Assembly: GCA_047967505.1 (NCBI GenBank)
Contig: CM106538.1
DNA from: Dipteris shenzhenensis
Taxonomy: Eukaryota; Polypodiophyta; Polypodiopsida; Gleicheniales
Strand: one strand, 5' to 3'
Length of the DNA stretch: 64,000 nucleotides
Positions 44,380 through 54,431 of the stretch are shown here, in pieces. Numbering within the stretch: position 1 is the first letter of the stretch; each line of letters opens with the position of its first letter. Under the pieces are notes generated by a model, which was not told the DNA's origin, did not search any database, and saw only the letters and a list, made by a program, of their open reading frames with translations. The position numbers and the translations under genes were made by a program.

Positions 44380-45440
44380 ATCGCTCGAACTTTGGGCTCG
44401 CTCGAATGCAGTCACTCGATGTTGACTTACCCGAGCAAACTGTTGTGCTGCCAATCCTACCTGGCATCCCAAATAACTGATAGGAACACCCCTTTGAATC
44501 CAGAAAAATCAATGTCAACTCCCCAGCCTAGAGTGTCCTCATCACTGATCCAAAAGCTAAAGGATTTATGCCAGTTAATGTGTGCCCTTGCAGCTGAGCA
44601 AAAAATATTCAAGGCTGTCCGAAAAGAATCAAGTGACTGCAAGGAGGCCTCAATAAAAATAGCAGTGTCATCAGCCAACTCATAGTCAAAAAGCTCCTGC
44701 TCCTATCTCAAGGGCAATCTCAGCCCAAAAACTCAGCCTGAGATCTAAGGAAGATACTCATAGCTTCTGCCACAAAAAGAAAGAGGAAGGGGGCTAAAGG
44801 GCATCCCTGACGAACTGATCTGGAAATCTAAAACCTGTCACCCCTTACCCCTCCAATCAAAACCTCGCTGTTCTGTAAAGGGAGGCCACCCCTCTGATCC
44901 AAGCATCTGAAAATCCAAACCATAGAAGAGTGCCCTCAAGAAAACCCCAATCTACTCTATCATAGGCTTTCTTGAAGTCCAAGAGTAAAACTGCTAGCCT
45001 TTTCCCACTCTGCATAGCCCACTTTGTGGCTTCCCAAAAGGAAAAGATATTATAAAAAATGCTCCTGCCATGCACAAAGCCTGTCTGAGTATCATGGATG
45101 AGGTATGGAAGAAGGGGCTGTAATCAGATGCTGATTGCCTTGGCAAGGATTTTGTAAAGAGTGCCCAAAAGAGTGATGGGTCTCCAATGGGATACAAAAT
45201 TCCTATTGCCACCTTTCGGGATAAGGTGAATGAGTCCCTCGATTAGTGAGTCAGGCATCTCACCTGAGTCCCAAATGCCCTGCAAGGCTGAAGTAATATG
45301 ATCACCTATCATAGCCCAAAAGGCTATAAAAAAAGGAGTAAGACCATTGGAACCAGGGCATTTCCCCTTATGAAGGGCAAAGAGAGCAGTCTTGAATTCT
45401 GTGTTGGTAAAGCATGCATCAGGTGAGCATAACATCTATG
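44380..45440 (-). pseudogene. LINE reverse transcriptase
   Basis: Leftwards: LHKGKCPGSNGLTPFF and HLIPKGG then WRPITLLGTLYKILAKAIS (45435-45124), then LLLDFKKAYDRVDWGFLEG near 44960. The catalytic box LADDTAIFIEA lies near 44670-44640. The Asp pair is intact. Frameshifts near 45120 and 44800 break the protein. The motif set is that of plant L1-clade non-LTR elements, which prime on nicked target DNA. Confidence 0.9.
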
Positions 45441-45952
45441 GGGTGACCAACACAGGTAAACTCTGCCAAACTTCATCTCTAGCCACCTCTCTGGCCTGTG
45501 AGTTCGGATCTGCAGAAAGTAGGGAGGTATAGAAAGCTGTCGCTAAATGCATGACGGTTTTCGCATGGGACTGCAAAATGCCATCAGAGTCAATAAGCTG
45601 CCTGACACTCTCTCTACTATGTCTAGGACCAAGTGTAGAGAAAAAGTGTTTATTGACTCTCCCTCCCATTTGTATCCAAAAGGATTCCCATGCATGGAAG
45701 GCATACTCTGCTCTCTAATCAAGCAAGGTCTGGAAGTGAGCCCTTGGCGCAGCAAGGCGCTCTTGTATCCAAGAAATTGATGTCATTTCTACTCCTCCCT
45801 CTGTAGGGCTGCTAACTGCCGACAGATACCGATCTCTCACCTGAGTACCTCACCTTTCTGAGCACTAGCAACGGAGTGATAGAAGTCGCTGATACTGGCA
45901 AGTGCTGTGGCCACATGTGAAGGACCGGCCACCCCCCCTGCATATGAGAAAC
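45441..45952 (-). pseudogene. LINE endonuclease-RT linker
   Basis: NKHFFSTLGPRHSRESVRQL and MHLATAFYTSLLSAD read in the manner of the segment that precedes RT in plant L1 ORF2. A stop separates it from RT at 45436 and frame shifts separate it from the endonuclease. Confidence 0.75.
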
Positions 45953-46486
45953 CTAGATCTCCAACACTGCCTCTGTGAGAGTCTCATCCATGTATAAGGT
46001 GTCTGGGATCCTGATACTGTGAGACCGTCCTCTCAGATGAGGCTTTGAAATGGACAAAATTACTGGAAAATGTTCTGAAGTGGAAACACTGGGTGCAATG
46101 CAAACTGTCCCCCCTCTATCAAGAGCCCAGTCACCCACATAGAATCTGTCAATCAGAGCATGGATAGGCATCTGCACCCTATGGTTCGACCATGAAAACA
46201 AAAGTGATTGAGACTGAACAAGAAATGCATCATCTGACCAAACATATCTACCACTAAACCTGAACAAGAAGGCATCCCAAGTTGCTCTCTCAAGGGAGTG
46301 GATACCACCTTCTCTGCCCCCTTTCTTATTAGAAGGTGCCTCAACCATGTTGAAGTCACCTCCAATAATCCATGAATCCGCAATGTCAGCCCATGAGAGC
46401 AACTCTTTCCAAAACAAAACATGGTCCCCTCTGTTGTTCAGAGCATAAAGGTTGAGTAAACCAACCTTAAGTCCGTCAATCTTCAA
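45953..46486 (-). pseudogene. LINE apurinic-type endonuclease
   Basis: LLNLYALNNRGDHVLFWKEL, WIIGGDFNMV (metal-binding GGDFN block), ALIDRFYVGDW and TSEHFPVILSISK (the usual S-D-H-x-P with Glu for Asp) are the conserved blocks of the EEP endonuclease of L1-type ORF2. The first catalytic blocks (N and E sites) lie upstream and are missing. It is one open frame of 177 codons. Confidence 0.9.
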
Positions 46487-46504
46487 GTTGTAATTCTTTT
46501 TGGT

Positions 46505-46660
46505 CTAAAGATAAACTATCAACAAAGGATTGCAAGTTTATTTGGTGTTGAACGTCTTTCTCAAGTGTTGAATTCTCCCCACCCTCTCCTTCTACCTATC
46601 TTGGATTATCGAGAAACTTGGGATGTTTGGATTTTGGTCTTGGTGTGATGACATCTTGGC
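46505..46660 (+). pseudogene. Second copy of unrecognised remnant X
   Basis: It closely matches the reverse complement of 17964-18120 and, like that copy, encodes NSPHPLLLPILDYRETWDVW and upstream residues. It begins exactly where the LINE ends and stops a few bases before an orphan Copia C LTR tail. Confidence 0.6.
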
Positions 46661-46666
46661 TATTTC

Positions 46667-46699
46667 CGTTGAGCACAGACGTTGTATTGTTTTCTTACA
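46667..46699 (+). repeat. Orphan Copia C LTR tail, 33 bp
   Basis: TTGAGCACAGACGTTGTATT followed by GTTTTCTTACA matches the end of the LTR at 39013-39725 with one difference. Nothing else of that element is present here. Confidence 0.7.
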
Positions 46700-46837
46700 A
46701 GTCACACCCTACCCTACCTATGTGTGCGTTGTGGATGTATCTTCACTTGATTTTCAGTTCAAGCTACCTCTTTTCATTGTTTGCCCATAGATAAGCCTCA
46801 TTTTGTCTCTCTCTCTTTTCCATATTTTTCCAAGCAT

Positions 46838-47474
46838 GGTTGACATTCCCGTGTTCTGTGGACGGGTTGAAGAAAATCCAAATGAGTATCTTGTGGCCTT
46901 CAAGCGCCATTGTGTTTCTCTCAACTTTCTTACTAAAGATAGATGGCTATTGGTTCTTCCCACATTTCTAGAGGGTTTGGCTCAAGTATGGTATGAGAAG
47001 TAGGCAGACGAGGTTCGCCAAAGCTGGCCAAAGTTAACAGCAGCGATGATTGAGTATTTCGGCAAAGAAGAGGAGCGGAGAATGTGTACCTGCAGGTGGC
47101 AAACTTGAAGCAGTTAGAAGGTGAGATGGTGCATCGATATGTGGATCGAGCAACCGTGATCCTTGATCATTTAATTGCCACACAGGAGGACAATGCCGGA
47201 TTTTGAGCTAGAATGACTCAGCACATGCTAGGCTACCTTGTAGCAGGAGCAAGTGACGAATTCCGCCTCAAGCTTAAATGGGAGAATCCAGAAACTATGG
47301 TGCTAGCACATGAGATCGCTCAAAAGTTTGATAAAGTTCAGTCTGAAGACGATTGTCCCTCCGCAACCCCCTCAATTCTTGCAACAACAACCTGGGGGGT
47401 CTAACTTAGGGGCATACCCCCACCCCTCATTAGGGATGTATCCACCGCCTCCACCTCAAATGTATGGTCCTCCT
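46838..47474 (+). pseudogene. gag: Gypsy 2 gag, first part
   Basis: MVDIPVFCGRVEENPNEYLV starts the Retrotrans_gag domain. FLEGLAQVWYEK, AAMIEYFGKEEE and DEFRLKLKWENPETMVLAHE follow, with a TAG after WYEK and a frameshift near 47080. A proline-rich stretch (MYPPPPPQMYGPP) near 47440-47475 is cut by the inserted Copia LTR and resumes at 49442. Confidence 0.85.
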
Positions 47475-47827
47475 TGTGAAGAGAGTGGGAAAGAGGTAAG
47501 GAGTCTCACTTGCAGCTTTCTCACATGCACAATGGGGGAATACACACAAAGGTGGAGGCTGAAAACACTTTTCCTCTTCTTAGTTGTGAAAGCCAAAAGA
47601 ACTCTCTCTCTTAGTACAAAAGGAATAGATGAACCCTATATGTGAGTCTCAAACCAAACTCAGCTAACCTAGGTGGCATACTAACTGAGCCACTAACTAG
47701 AGTACATAAAGATGGCTGTCATCCAGCTATTATTCATGGGCGGTGTACCAACCGCATCTGTAGCTAACAAGTCAGTGACATAAATGCACAACGGTCACCT
47801 TGGCATATCACGAGTGGAGCTCCAACA
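47475..47827 (-). repeat. 3' LTR of Copia B copy 3
   Basis: 353 bp, plus-strand text TGTGAAGAGAGTGGGA...GGAGCTCCAACA. It matches the reverse complement of 24992-25343. A minus-strand polypurine tract (TTGAGAGGGAG) lies immediately right of it. Confidence 0.9.
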
Positions 47828-47836
47828 CTCCCTCTC

Positions 47837-48228
47837 AAGCTCAATCCCAATTCCTGCACACCAAGCAGGTCTCTGAACTTGCACAACTTCTCTGCGCCCA
47901 ATGCCTTCGTGAATATGTTAGCTACCTGATCCTCTGTGCTGACATAAACTAGATAAATAAAAACTACTAGAACCTTCTTTCGCACATACTGGTAATGCAC
48001 CTCAATGTGCTTTGTTCTAGCATGATAGACTGGGTTATTTGCCAAGTGTATACCCAATTGTGAGGAGAGAAGATTGGTATCCGAAGCACTTGCTCCACTA
48101 TCTTGTGTGAAGTTAGCCATGACTCTCTTTGAATCGATGCGTTCCATGCAAAAATGTCGTCCATATGACCATAATGCACTATACTTTTTGTATTGTAAAA
48201 GAGCATCATTAAAACAATGAAGATGCAT
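47837..48228 (-). pseudogene. pol: Copia B copy 3 RNase H C-terminus
   Basis: LANNPVYHARTKHIEVHYQY, STEDQVANIFTKAL and CKFRDLLGVQELGLSLRGS form the normal Copia C-terminus in one frame. The N-terminal half of the 154-codon frame is decayed RNase H. It supplies the end that copies 1 and 2 of this family lack. Confidence 0.85.
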
Positions 48229-48290
48229 CTATTTTATAGCGTATATTGCCACAAATAATTACTTAATTATGTCAAGAGGTAAGAAACTTC

Positions 48291-49090
48291 TTAATGTAGA
48301 GCCAGTTGTAGCCAATCAAGTGACATGTGAGTGGGGAGAAGAGCCAGATCCCATGGATATGGTTGCCATCGCCTATACATTACTCTGAATCTCGTCCTTG
48401 CATTTATTCTTTCTGCTTTGGCCACTTCATATCTCTCAATCCACTTTTGCATCTTAGGGCTATTGAGGATACAAAACTTATTGAATTTCTCCCTTTGCTC
48501 TTCACTCATCTTTCTTTCAATCCATTCTCCTTGGGGAACCTCGCCAACGATGCGATCATCATCCTTGTTATGCCAAGCTTGTGGCATATCAAGATTCGTG
48601 GATGCAAGAAACTCCGTGATATATACTAATGACTTGCACAAGCCATCCCTCTACCATGCTTGCTTCTGGTCTTGCCCTTTGTCTTACAAATCCTTCAAAG
48701 TTTTCATAAACCGCTCAAGAAAAAACATCCATCGACTATGAACGGTACCTCCAATAGCCACCTCATCAACTATGTGCACAAGCAAGTGGACTTGAGTTGT
48801 CATAATGCTCGAGGGAAAGTGCTTCTCAAGCAAGCATACGGCTTCGATGGATTCCACCCTAGCCTTCTCGATGCTCTATATGGAGATCTCTTTTTGATAT
48901 ATCCACCTATTTCACATGTCCATGTAAGATATTTTCATAATCAGTCTACAGAGATTAATCAGTTTAAATTCAAGAAAATGCAATCAATGTGATTTGATAG
49001 TAAGCATACCTCACAATACCACTGATCTTGAATATAGCATTTCTAACATCTTCTTGTAAGCACCCTTTTATTGTAATTGGGAGGATGAAC
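48291..49090 (-). pseudogene. CACTA (En/Spm) TNP2-type transposase fragment
   Basis: Leftwards from about 48990: ISGIVRYAYYQIT, RVESIEAVCLLEKHFPSSIM, TTQVHLLVHIVDEVAIGGTV, HSRWMFFLERFMKTLKDL, then LCKSLVYITEFLASTNLD. These are conserved blocks of the DUF4218 domain of plant CACTA transposases, which cut the element out of DNA. The last part (48641-48291) is a 116-codon open frame with MSEEQREKFNKFCILNSPKM, the segment that normally follows. No CACTA terminal repeats are seen. Confidence 0.85.
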
Positions 49091-49145
49091 TATCAAAGCA
49101 ACAAAGAAGTCATGTCAACAATATAACATAATCATAATTACGCTA

Positions 49146-49236
49146 AGGCCAGATTTGAGCTATGCTGTTGGGTTGGTAAGTCAGTTTATGCAGGCTCCAA
49201 GGAAACCGCATTTGGGTGTGGCTAGATGCATACTGA
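49146..49236 (+). pseudogene. pol: Inverted scrap of Copia B RT
   Basis: RPDLSYAVGLVSQFMQAPRK and following residues match 42161-42251 in nucleotide sequence. The scrap is on the plus strand although the surrounding Copia copy is minus, and it fuses directly to LTR sequence at 49237. Confidence 0.85.
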
Positions 49237-49441
49237 TGAACCCTATATGTGGGTCGCAAACCAAACTCAGCTAACCTAGGTGGCATACTAACTGAGCCAC
49301 TAACTAGAGTACATAAAGATAGCTATCATCCAGCTATTATTCATGGGCGGTGTACCAACTACATCTGCAGCTAACAAGTCGGTGACATAAATGCACAATG
49401 GTCACCCTGGCATATCATGAGTGGAGCTCGATATCTCAACA
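49237..49441 (-). repeat. Partial Copia B LTR
   Basis: It covers the first 205 bp of the LTR in sense, ending (plus text) GATATCTCAACA at 49441. Gypsy gag resumes at 49442. Confidence 0.9.
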
Positions 49442-50083
49442 CTCTCTTAGATGCTTACCCTCAATAAGGAGTATATCCTCAACCTCCGCCTGGAAGATTT
49501 CCCCAGCCTCACCCATGAGCCCCCCTCCTTCCTACTCCCTCGGCCCCTTCTGCTAAAGAACTCAAAGTCAATGACCTAGCCAAGGCCCTGAATGATTGAG
49601 ATGGTGGGCATCAGAAATCAAGCCAATTGCCATCCAAGAGAACATGCCAATGTTGTGTGCTATGAGTGCCACCAGAAGGGTCATTATCACACGGAATGTC
49701 CCAATATTCCAAGGGTGAATCTTCTAAGTGAATCTGGCATTGAGGATTCTGATGTAGAGATCCTTGACCTTGAGAAAAGAAGTTGTACCACCTTGGATCC
49801 CTCTCCAAATTGTGGACCAGGCCGCCTCAGGAAGAAGGTGTCCTTCTCAGAGCCCTCAGATGCTGAGATGGCAGACCCACCACCAAAGAAGACTAAAAGA
49901 TCTCGTAGGAGTAAGTGGTCGCCCTCAGATTTTCCCATTGGCTCAGGGCAAGAGGACTATTTGGTCATTCAGGACCTTGCTCGTCGGTCTTTGAGCATCA
50001 CACTGCCTCAACTAATAGCATTACGCCCTAAGGTGAGACGTGAGCTGCAGCAAGGGCTCTCAACAACGAGGAGCAAGAAATAG
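49442..50083 (+). pseudogene. gag: Gypsy 2 gag, second part with zinc knuckle
   Basis: The proline-rich region continues (GVYPQPPPGRFPQPHP), with two stops, then KELKVNDLAKALND. From 49592 the frame has CYECHQKGHYHTEC, a perfect C-x2-C-x4-H-x4-C knuckle. An acidic and basic linker (PPPKKTKRSRRSKW) follows, ending at a TAG near 50081. Confidence 0.85.
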
Positions 50084-50559
50084 GGAAAGGTATGAGAGGT
50101 TTCTTCTATCTCTAAAGAAATTGATCAGCACCCACATACAGTAGATGTCATCATAGATAATTGCCATGCCAAAAGTGTGTGCGTCGATGGGGGAGCTGCA
50201 TGTAATATCATGGTGCCCCGAATCATGAAGAAATTGACTTTGAAATGCACAAGGCATTTCTCCACTCGAATCAAGGTAGTAGATGGTCGACGACTCGCCA
50301 CCCTGGGAGTCATTGAGGATTTGCCCATCACTGTCAATGGGTTGACCACGACCATCAATGTAGTGGACATCGAAGATACAAATAGGAGTTATACCCAGCC
50401 ATACTCAGGAGACCATGGTTAAGAAAGAGTGATGCAGTCAGCTATTGGAAGATAGGACACGTGTCTTTTGGTGCTTCTAAGGAGAAGATCCCAGTGCAAC
50501 CAGGTGCCACAGAACCAGAAGAAGAAGAGGAGCAAGATAGTGATACTCTCTCATCCTGA
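50084..50559 (+). pseudogene. pol: Gypsy 2 aspartic protease
   Basis: SVCVDGGAACNIMVPRIMKK near 50175-50235 carries the retropepsin active site in the DGG form usual for this Gypsy lineage. RIKVVDGRRLATLGVIEDLP and INGLTTTINVVDIED-type text follow. It decays before RT, where an acidic linker (50440-50560) lies. Confidence 0.8.
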
Positions 50560-51640
50560 GTGTTTGAATCAATGGAAGAATTAGACCGAGGGGGGGAGTT
50601 CTCAGAGGAGGAAGTTTACATGATGGGGGTGTCTCCGACCTTGCCACCTGCAGAAAAGGTAACAGCTAGTCCTCAACAGCTTGAATCTATGCTTTTCCTA
50701 GACCTCACTGCAAGTGTGAAAGACGAGTTTCTAGAAATGTTCAAAGATTTCCTTGACCTCTTTGCAACTAGCTACCGCCACCTTTGCCATGTGACTGCCA
50801 TAGAGCACAAGATAGAGCTGAAGCTTGGATGTGAAGCCTGTGGCTCAGAAGTATCAAAGATTAGGGCCCCTACAGACCGGTTCTTTGTGCTCAAAGTTGC
50901 AAAAACTTGTAGAAGCTGGGTTTATTGTTCCGGTTCACCATACTGAATGGGTTTCACTAGTGGTAGTCACCCCAAAGAAAAACAAGTGGCGGGTCTGCAT
51001 CGACTATAAGAAACTCAATGCAGCCACCAACAGGGACCATCATCTTGTTCCCTTTCAAGACCTCATTCTTGAGAAGGTAAGTGGTCATGAGATGTATACT
51101 TTCTGTGATGGCTACTCTGGGTTTTATCAAATCAGAATTTCCGAAGAAGATGTGCTTAAAACCACATTTGCCACACCCTAGGGACATTTGCATTCAAAGT
51201 AATGCAATTTGGCCTCACGAATGCTCCTGCTACCTTTCAAAGATTTATGCAGATGGTGTTTGCTCCTTATTTGGGGGATTTCTTGGAGGTGTTTTTAGAT
51301 GATTTTTGTATATTCTCGTCATGTAAGGAGCATGTCATGTTGGGTTAGCCTTCTAAAGGGTCAATGATGCGAATGGCAGTCTCAACCCTGAGAAATGCAC
51401 CATTGGAGCCACTCAAGGGAGGTTACTAGGACATATTGTCTCATCCAAGGGTGTCAAGCCTGACCCCAAGAAGGTAGAAGTTATCCTCGAGCTCTCCCCA
51501 CCAACAACCAAACGTCAAGTATGCTCATTTGTCAATCTAGTAGGATACTATCGCCACTTCATTGATCAATATGCTGCTTTGATGTGACCCATGACTATGC
51601 TATTAGAAGATGGAGTTGATTTCTCCTAGGATGAGGATTG
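50560..51640 (+). pseudogene. pol: Gypsy 2 reverse transcriptase
   Basis: FLDLFATSYRHL (FAWSY-like), AIEHKIELK and then, after a frameshift near 50825, KLQKLVEAGFIVPVHHTEWV, VVVTPKKNKWRVCIDYKKLN and YTFCDGYSGFYQIRISEED. A TAG falls at 51180. MQFGLTNAPATFQRFMQMVF and the catalytic FLDDFCIFSS (intact Asp pair) follow near 51290. More stops follow through 51600. Confidence 0.9.
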
Positions 51641-52190
51641 TGATCATGGGTTTGCACAAATCAAGAATGCTCTGGCTTCAGAACCCATTTTACACAATTT
51701 AAATTGGTCAAAGACTTTCTATATCAATCCTGGGTTTGGTGAGCACACTCTGGCAGGTATTCTTCTCCAGCAAGGGGAGGATCGGTTCATGTATCCCGTT
51801 CGATTTGCTTCTCAACAATTGCTGGAAAGTAAACGATGCTACTCTGAGGCTGACAAGCATGCTTTGTCTTTGGTGTTCTGCATTGAGAAATTTAAGCATT
51901 ATGTTGTTGGAAAGTCCTTCATTATAGTTTGTAGCAATGGTCTTGCAAAGCAGGTTCTTCAATCACCAAATCCCATGGGCCGGTTGGCCAAATGGTTGGC
52001 AGTTTTACAAGAATATGATTTTTCTTTCAAAATTGTAAAAGGGGGTTGTTCCAACTTGAAGAATGCTTTGATTGATTTAGAGGAGTGCCTCGATGTAACC
52101 CTTGTAGTAGCCATAGAAGTTGGGGATCTATGGTATGGTGGAATCTATAGGTTTCTGACTACTTTCTCCTTTCCTCTAGAAAGTACTAGC
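51641..52190 (+). pseudogene. pol: Gypsy 2 RNase H
   Basis: FYINPGFGEHTLAGILLQQ replaces the usual DASxxAVGAVLxQ block, so the first catalytic Asp is not visible. FASQQLLESKRCYSEADKHA and LSLVFCIEKFKHYVVGKSF then GRLAKWLAVLQEYDFSFKIV follow in good frame. Confidence 0.85.
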
Positions 52191-53420
52191 TATGAGAGAA
52201 AGAAGATTTGCAAAGATAGTAGGTGCTACACCCTCTTTGATGGGGTGTTGTACCGTTAAGGCATGTATGGGTACTAAGATAGAGGCCATTGATGCAGATG
52301 AAGTACCTAAGGTATTGAAGCATTATCATAATGGATTTTGTGGAGGCCACTATGCCAGTGACTATATAGCTAAGAAGATTTTACATGCTGGGTACTATTG
52401 GCTGACCTTGTTCAAGGATGTCACTATGCATTGCAAAACTTATGAACCATGCCAATTCTTTGGTAGGAAGGATTTATGTCCTAGGAAACATCACCCAGTG
52501 ATGTCCATCCATCTGTTTCAGAAGTGGGGAATAGATTTTGTCGGGCCCCTGCCCATGACTGCCCGCAAAAAGAAGTATCTTTTGGTAGCCACTCAGTATG
52601 TCACTAAGTGGGCTGAAGCTATCGCCCTCCCCTCAGCAAATGGTAAGGTAGTTTCAAATTTCATATTTGAACGTATCTGCACAAGGTTTGGGACACCCAT
52701 GATAGTATCTGACAATGGGAGTCCATTCTAAAATGAAGCAATGAAGTTACTCATGGGTCGCATGGGTATTGATCATCGCACTTCTAGCATCTATTATCCA
52801 GCATCCATGGGTCAAACAGAGCGGACCAATGGCCTCCTTTGTAAAACATGGGAAAAATGGCTACAAGGAATAGGAGCTAGTGGGATCAGAAGGTCACAGA
52901 AGCCGTATGGGCTTACAACATCACTCATAAAACGTATACATGTCACACTCCTTTTGAGTTGGTGTATGGTACTGAGGTCATCTTACCACTAGAGATAGAG
53001 ATTCCGACTTTGATATTGGCACAAGAACAGAGGATGACAGAAGATGAACATGTAGAGGCCCAGTTGTCGCAACTTGAGAAGCTAGATGAAACCCGATGCC
53101 TTGCCCTACATCAAACAGAGATTCAAAAGAATCAACAAAAGGCCCACTTGGATGCTAAGATTCGCAAGGGATGGGAAAGATAATTTGCTGAGGGGGATGT
53201 TGTGCTATGCTTTGATAACAGATTGGACCACCAAATGGATAAGAAGTTCCTTCCATTGTGGACCGGTCCATACAAAGTCATCAAGGAACGTAGAAATGGA
53301 TCTGTACAAGTTCGGGAGCTGCATGAGCCATATGGCAAGAAGGTGGTCAACAAGTGTTGCCTTAAGCCCTTCTTTGTGCATGATGGACTGAGGAATGGAA
53401 ATGCTATGCATTCCCTACCT
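52191..53420 (+). pseudogene. pol: Gypsy 2 integrase
   Basis: The zinc-binding segment HYHNGFCGGHYASDY...HCKTYEPCQ lies near 52318-52460. The core has GIDFVGPLPM, VSDNGSPF and GQTERTNGLL, so Asp, Asp and Glu are all present. One TAA falls just after SPF (52730). The C-terminus WTGPYKVIKERRNGSVQVRE and VNKCCLKPFF follows, with no chromodomain visible before the polypurine tract. Confidence 0.9.
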
Positions 53421-53431
53421 GGGGGGGGGAT

Positions 53432-54431
53432 CTATTATGGATAAATTTGTCTAAGGAAAAAGGCATAGATATGTGTGTGTGTTTGTATGTGTGGCAATAA
53501 TATAATAAAATATGGTGTGCATAGGGCCTAGGGTTGAGGTGGTAGGGCATGACCATGTGACACCCTTCCATGTAAGAGGACCCATAAGGTGTGTTGTACA
53601 TAATCCATGGTAGTAATAATATAAAATGATAAGGTGGCATGGGTCCTTCATGCACCACCCCTCCACCTAGGTGGTTCCACGCCTACATTTAGTGAGATAT
53701 GGCCCAAGGACCATGGGAGAAGTAATATAAAATAGGTGGAGATGGATATTATATTGGATTATTCCCTCCCTGTAGGATAGGCCCATGTGGAAGGGGTGTA
53801 GAAAGTCCAAGAATGCAAGTTAAATAATGGGAAAGTAGGATGAGGTGGCAAGATTCCTTGTGCCAACCCTCCACTTGTCCTCCTAGATGTTTGAACATAT
53901 TATAAAATTGGGAAGAGACCAAGGGAGTATCTTAAACTTGGGATATGGGGGTTGATGTATGTGGAAAAATGAGGCAAAGGATTGTCGCACACAATTGAGA
54001 GTGCGTAACTGCCTAGCCCACATGGGACACTCTTCCACACACACCATGCTTGTGGGAGGATGCATTTATTGGGAGAGACCCCCTCTCTTGGCTATAAAAG
54101 GAGGGGGCTATTCCTTGATGGAACACGCTCATTCTTGTAAAGCCACCTAGCTAGTACTTTGATTTCCCGCTTCCCTTCCTTTTAAATAAAGCATGGCCCT
54201 CTTCCCTTGATGTCTCCATCTTTACATTCCTCCCCCCATCATGTACATGCTTCTCTTCCCCCTCTCCCTTTCCCCTTGTGCCATAGTCTCCCTCTTCATT
54301 CCCTCCCCTTCTAATCCCCTTTCCCCTCCCATGATAATGTTTCGCCCTCACGTTCTCCTTTCCTCTATGGCCCTTGAGTGTCGCCATGCTTAGTGTCTAG
54401 CCTCTTGTCCTGATTTCTTTTCTAGGTAATA
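53432..54431 (+). repeat. 3' LTR of Gypsy 2 (copy A)
   Basis: About 1 kb, beginning CTATTATGGATAAATTTG directly after the polypurine tract and ending near TAATA at 54431. Similar to copies B, C and D. It has a TATAAAAGG core promoter at 54093-54101. The right end abuts a reverse-oriented Gypsy integrase, its likely target. Confidence 0.85.
54093..54101 (+). promoter_or_regulatory. TATA box of the Gypsy LTR
   Basis: TATAAAAGG in the context TTGGCTATAAAAGGAGGGGG, conserved in copies B (minus, 17294-17302) and C (minus, 20010-20018). It is the likely core promoter, with the transcript starting downstream within the LTR. Confidence 0.65.

Larger units (their letters stand above)
44357..46503 (-). 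mobile_element. L1-like LINE, truncated
   Basis: An apurinic-type endonuclease (46486-45953), linker and reverse transcriptase (45435-44457) are in order on the minus strand. ORF1 and the 5' end are missing, the break falling at 46503 where sequence X begins. No poly(A) tail is visible at the 3' end near 44357, so that end is also uncertain. Confidence 0.85.
47475..49441 (-). mobile_element. Copia B copy 3, rearranged, inserted in Gypsy 2 gag
   Basis: It is bracketed by a complete 3' LTR (47475-47827) and a partial LTR (49237-49441), both minus-strand. Only the RNase H end of pol remains. The interior holds a CACTA fragment and an inverted scrap of RT. Flanks CTCCT and CTCTC are similar but not identical 5-mers, compatible with a decayed target duplication. 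Confidence 0.75.
46700..54431 (+). mobile_element. Gypsy element 2, 5'-truncated, with nested Copia
   Basis: gag (46838-47474 and 49442-50083), protease, RT, RNase H and integrase are present in order on the plus strand. They are followed by a polypurine tract (GGGGGGGGGA near 53421-53430) and a 3' LTR of about 1 kb. The FCDGYSGFYQI block in RT and the lack of a visible chromodomain fit the non-chromovirus (Tat/Athila-like) Gypsy lineage; this is inference. The 5' LTR is missing. It is interrupted in gag by a Copia B insertion (47475-49441). Confidence 0.85.

Noticed and set aside
46838-53420. Endogenous plant pararetrovirus or env-bearing retrovirus
   Set aside because: Integrase, polypurine tract and LTR are present in Gypsy order. 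There is no movement protein or env-like frame between integrase and LTR.
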